Shown piece after piece: positions 4,811 to 5,521 of a stretch of 5,521 bases of DNA. The translations under genes and the position numbers were made by a program. Within the stretch, counting starts at the first letter, position 1, and every line of letters starts with the position of its first letter. Source of the DNA: Anaerolineales bacterium (GTDB lineage Bacteria; Chloroflexota; Anaerolineae; Anaerolineales; E44-bin32); the NCBI GenBank assembly GCA_030668545.1, contig DAOUTT010000160.1, positions 1-5,521 of the forward strand, written 5' to 3'. The notes under the pieces are model-generated. The model was not told the origin of the DNA and searched no databases. It saw only the letters and a list, made by a program, of their open reading frames with translations.

Positions 4811-5521
4811 TGGACGATACTGCACGCACGGACCTGACCACTCTAGAACGTTTGCGGAATGCATTAGCAGCAGCCCGTCTTTGGTTCATTCTGCTTTTTG
4901 TAATCATCGGGACGATCGCTGCGCTCTCTATTCCTATTAACAACGGCGCTCAAACTTATGGCTTGCAGGTTAGCGACGTCGCCCCCCAGGATATTCATGC
5001 TCTCTATGATTTGTCCTATGTCAGCGATGTATTAACAGATCGAGAACAAACCGCAGCCAGCGAGAGCGTGGCACAGGTGTATGACCAACCAGATACAAAT
5101 ATCACCAGGCGGCAGTTAGAACGACTTCAGGCTACGCTTACATTCATTGATTCGGTCCGCAGCGATCCTTACTCCACCAATGAGGAAAAGCTAGCCGACT
5201 TGAGCTCAATGTCCGATATTCGTCTGGATACCGGCACTTCACTTTCGATCTTAGAGTTGTCAGACTTGCACTGGCAAACCGTAAAATCTGAAACGCTCAC
5301 CGTCGTTGAGCAAGTCATGCGCAATGAAATTCGCGAGGGTCGAATCGAGGAAGCGAGAAGAACCATACCTGCACTGGTGAGCATCTCCCTTCCCGAAAAT
5401 CAAGCAACGATCGTCGAGGCACTCGCCCCCCCGTTTGTTACTCCTAACGCTATTTTTAACGTTGATGCCACGGAAGCCGCCCGAACTGCGGCCAGGGAAT
5501 CCGTTGAGCCGATCATTAAAA
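4810..5521 (+). CDS. pgpH: PgpH/YqfF-type 7TM-HD phosphodiesterase, N-terminal part
   Basis: The first 237 residues of a membrane phosphodiesterase that runs off the right edge. A cytoplasmic N-terminus of about 23 residues precedes a membrane helix at about 24-41 (LWFILLFVIIGTIAALSI). The 7TM-HD extracellular domain follows: the typical opening GLQVSDVAPQDIHALYDLSYV (first part GLQVSDVAPQ at about 51-60) and VAQVYD near 92. Its far end appears as TPNAIFNVDATEAAR and the ARESVEP motif near residues 228-234. The seven-helix segment and cytoplasmic HD domain, which hydrolyses c-di-AMP to pApA in characterised PgpH proteins, should lie beyond the window, so catalytic residues cannot be checked. 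ATG 4810 overlaps the yqeY stop (TGATG), and AAGG at 4802-4805 is a short-spaced ribosome site, so translation is probably coupled to yqeY and driven by the promoter at 4316-4345. Family membership is firm; c-di-AMP as substrate in this organism is inferred. Confidence 0.9.
   Translation, partial: MDDTARTDLTTLERLRNALAAARLWFILLFVIIGTIAALSIPINNGAQTYGLQVSDVAPQDIHALYDLSYVSDVLTDREQTAASESVAQVYDQPDTNITRRQLERLQATLTFIDSVRSDPYSTNEEKLADLSSMSDIRLDTGTSLSILELSDLHWQTVKSETLTVVEQVMRNEIREGRIEEARRTIPALVSISLPENQATIVEALAPPFVTPNAIFNVDATEAARTAARESVEPIIK

Overview
The window looks like an ordinary chromosomal segment of an environmental bacterium, most likely a member of the Chloroflexota (Anaerolineae-like). This placement is an inference from three things: moderate GC content; the combination of an mtaB–yqeY–pgpH gene order with a signal-bearing TPR protein and a jelly-roll lipoprotein; and the style of the 7TM-HD ectodomain. 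No rRNA, tRNA, CRISPR array, insertion sequence or phage gene was found.

Layout. (1) Positions 1-408, minus strand: the N-terminal 136 residues of an acyl-CoA dehydrogenase that runs off the left edge. It has a clear Shine-Dalgarno and a near-consensus sigma-70-type promoter. (2) Positions 409-635: a divergent intergenic region with promoter elements facing both ways and two short inverted repeats that could be operators. (3) Positions 636-2054, plus strand: an exported or membrane-anchored tetratricopeptide-repeat protein. (4) Positions 2113-2763, plus strand: a lipoprotein with a typical lipobox and a probable concanavalin/LamG-type jelly-roll domain. (5) Positions 2782-4071, plus strand: mtaB, the radical-SAM methylthiotransferase that makes ms2t6A37 in tRNA, 18 nt after the lipoprotein and probably co-transcribed with it. 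(6) Positions 4072-4351: a 280-nt gap with short inverted repeats, a doubtful 49-codon ORF, and at its right end a strong promoter. (7) Positions 4352-4810, plus strand: a GatB/YqeY-domain protein whose start codon falls where that promoter predicts the transcript to begin, so the mRNA may be leaderless. (8) Position 4810 to the right edge, plus strand: the N-terminus of a PgpH/YqfF-type 7TM-HD phosphodiesterase, overlapping yqeY by one base.

How the genes relate. mtaB, yqeY and pgpH (yqeV, yqeY and yqfF in Bacillus subtilis) lie in the same relative order as in the Firmicutes dnaK–rpsU–phoH–era region, so this looks like a compacted version of an old housekeeping neighbourhood tied to tRNA modification and second-messenger turnover. 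The TPR protein and the lipoprotein upstream are both probable envelope proteins without recognisable catalytic motifs. They may work together, but nothing in the sequence proves it. The acyl-CoA dehydrogenase belongs to a separate, divergently transcribed unit of fatty-acid or amino-acid degradation.

I see no clearly new biological system here. The best second-look items are the probable leaderless yqeY transcript, the two dyads in the divergent promoter region, and the unexplained structure in the mtaB–yqeY gap.
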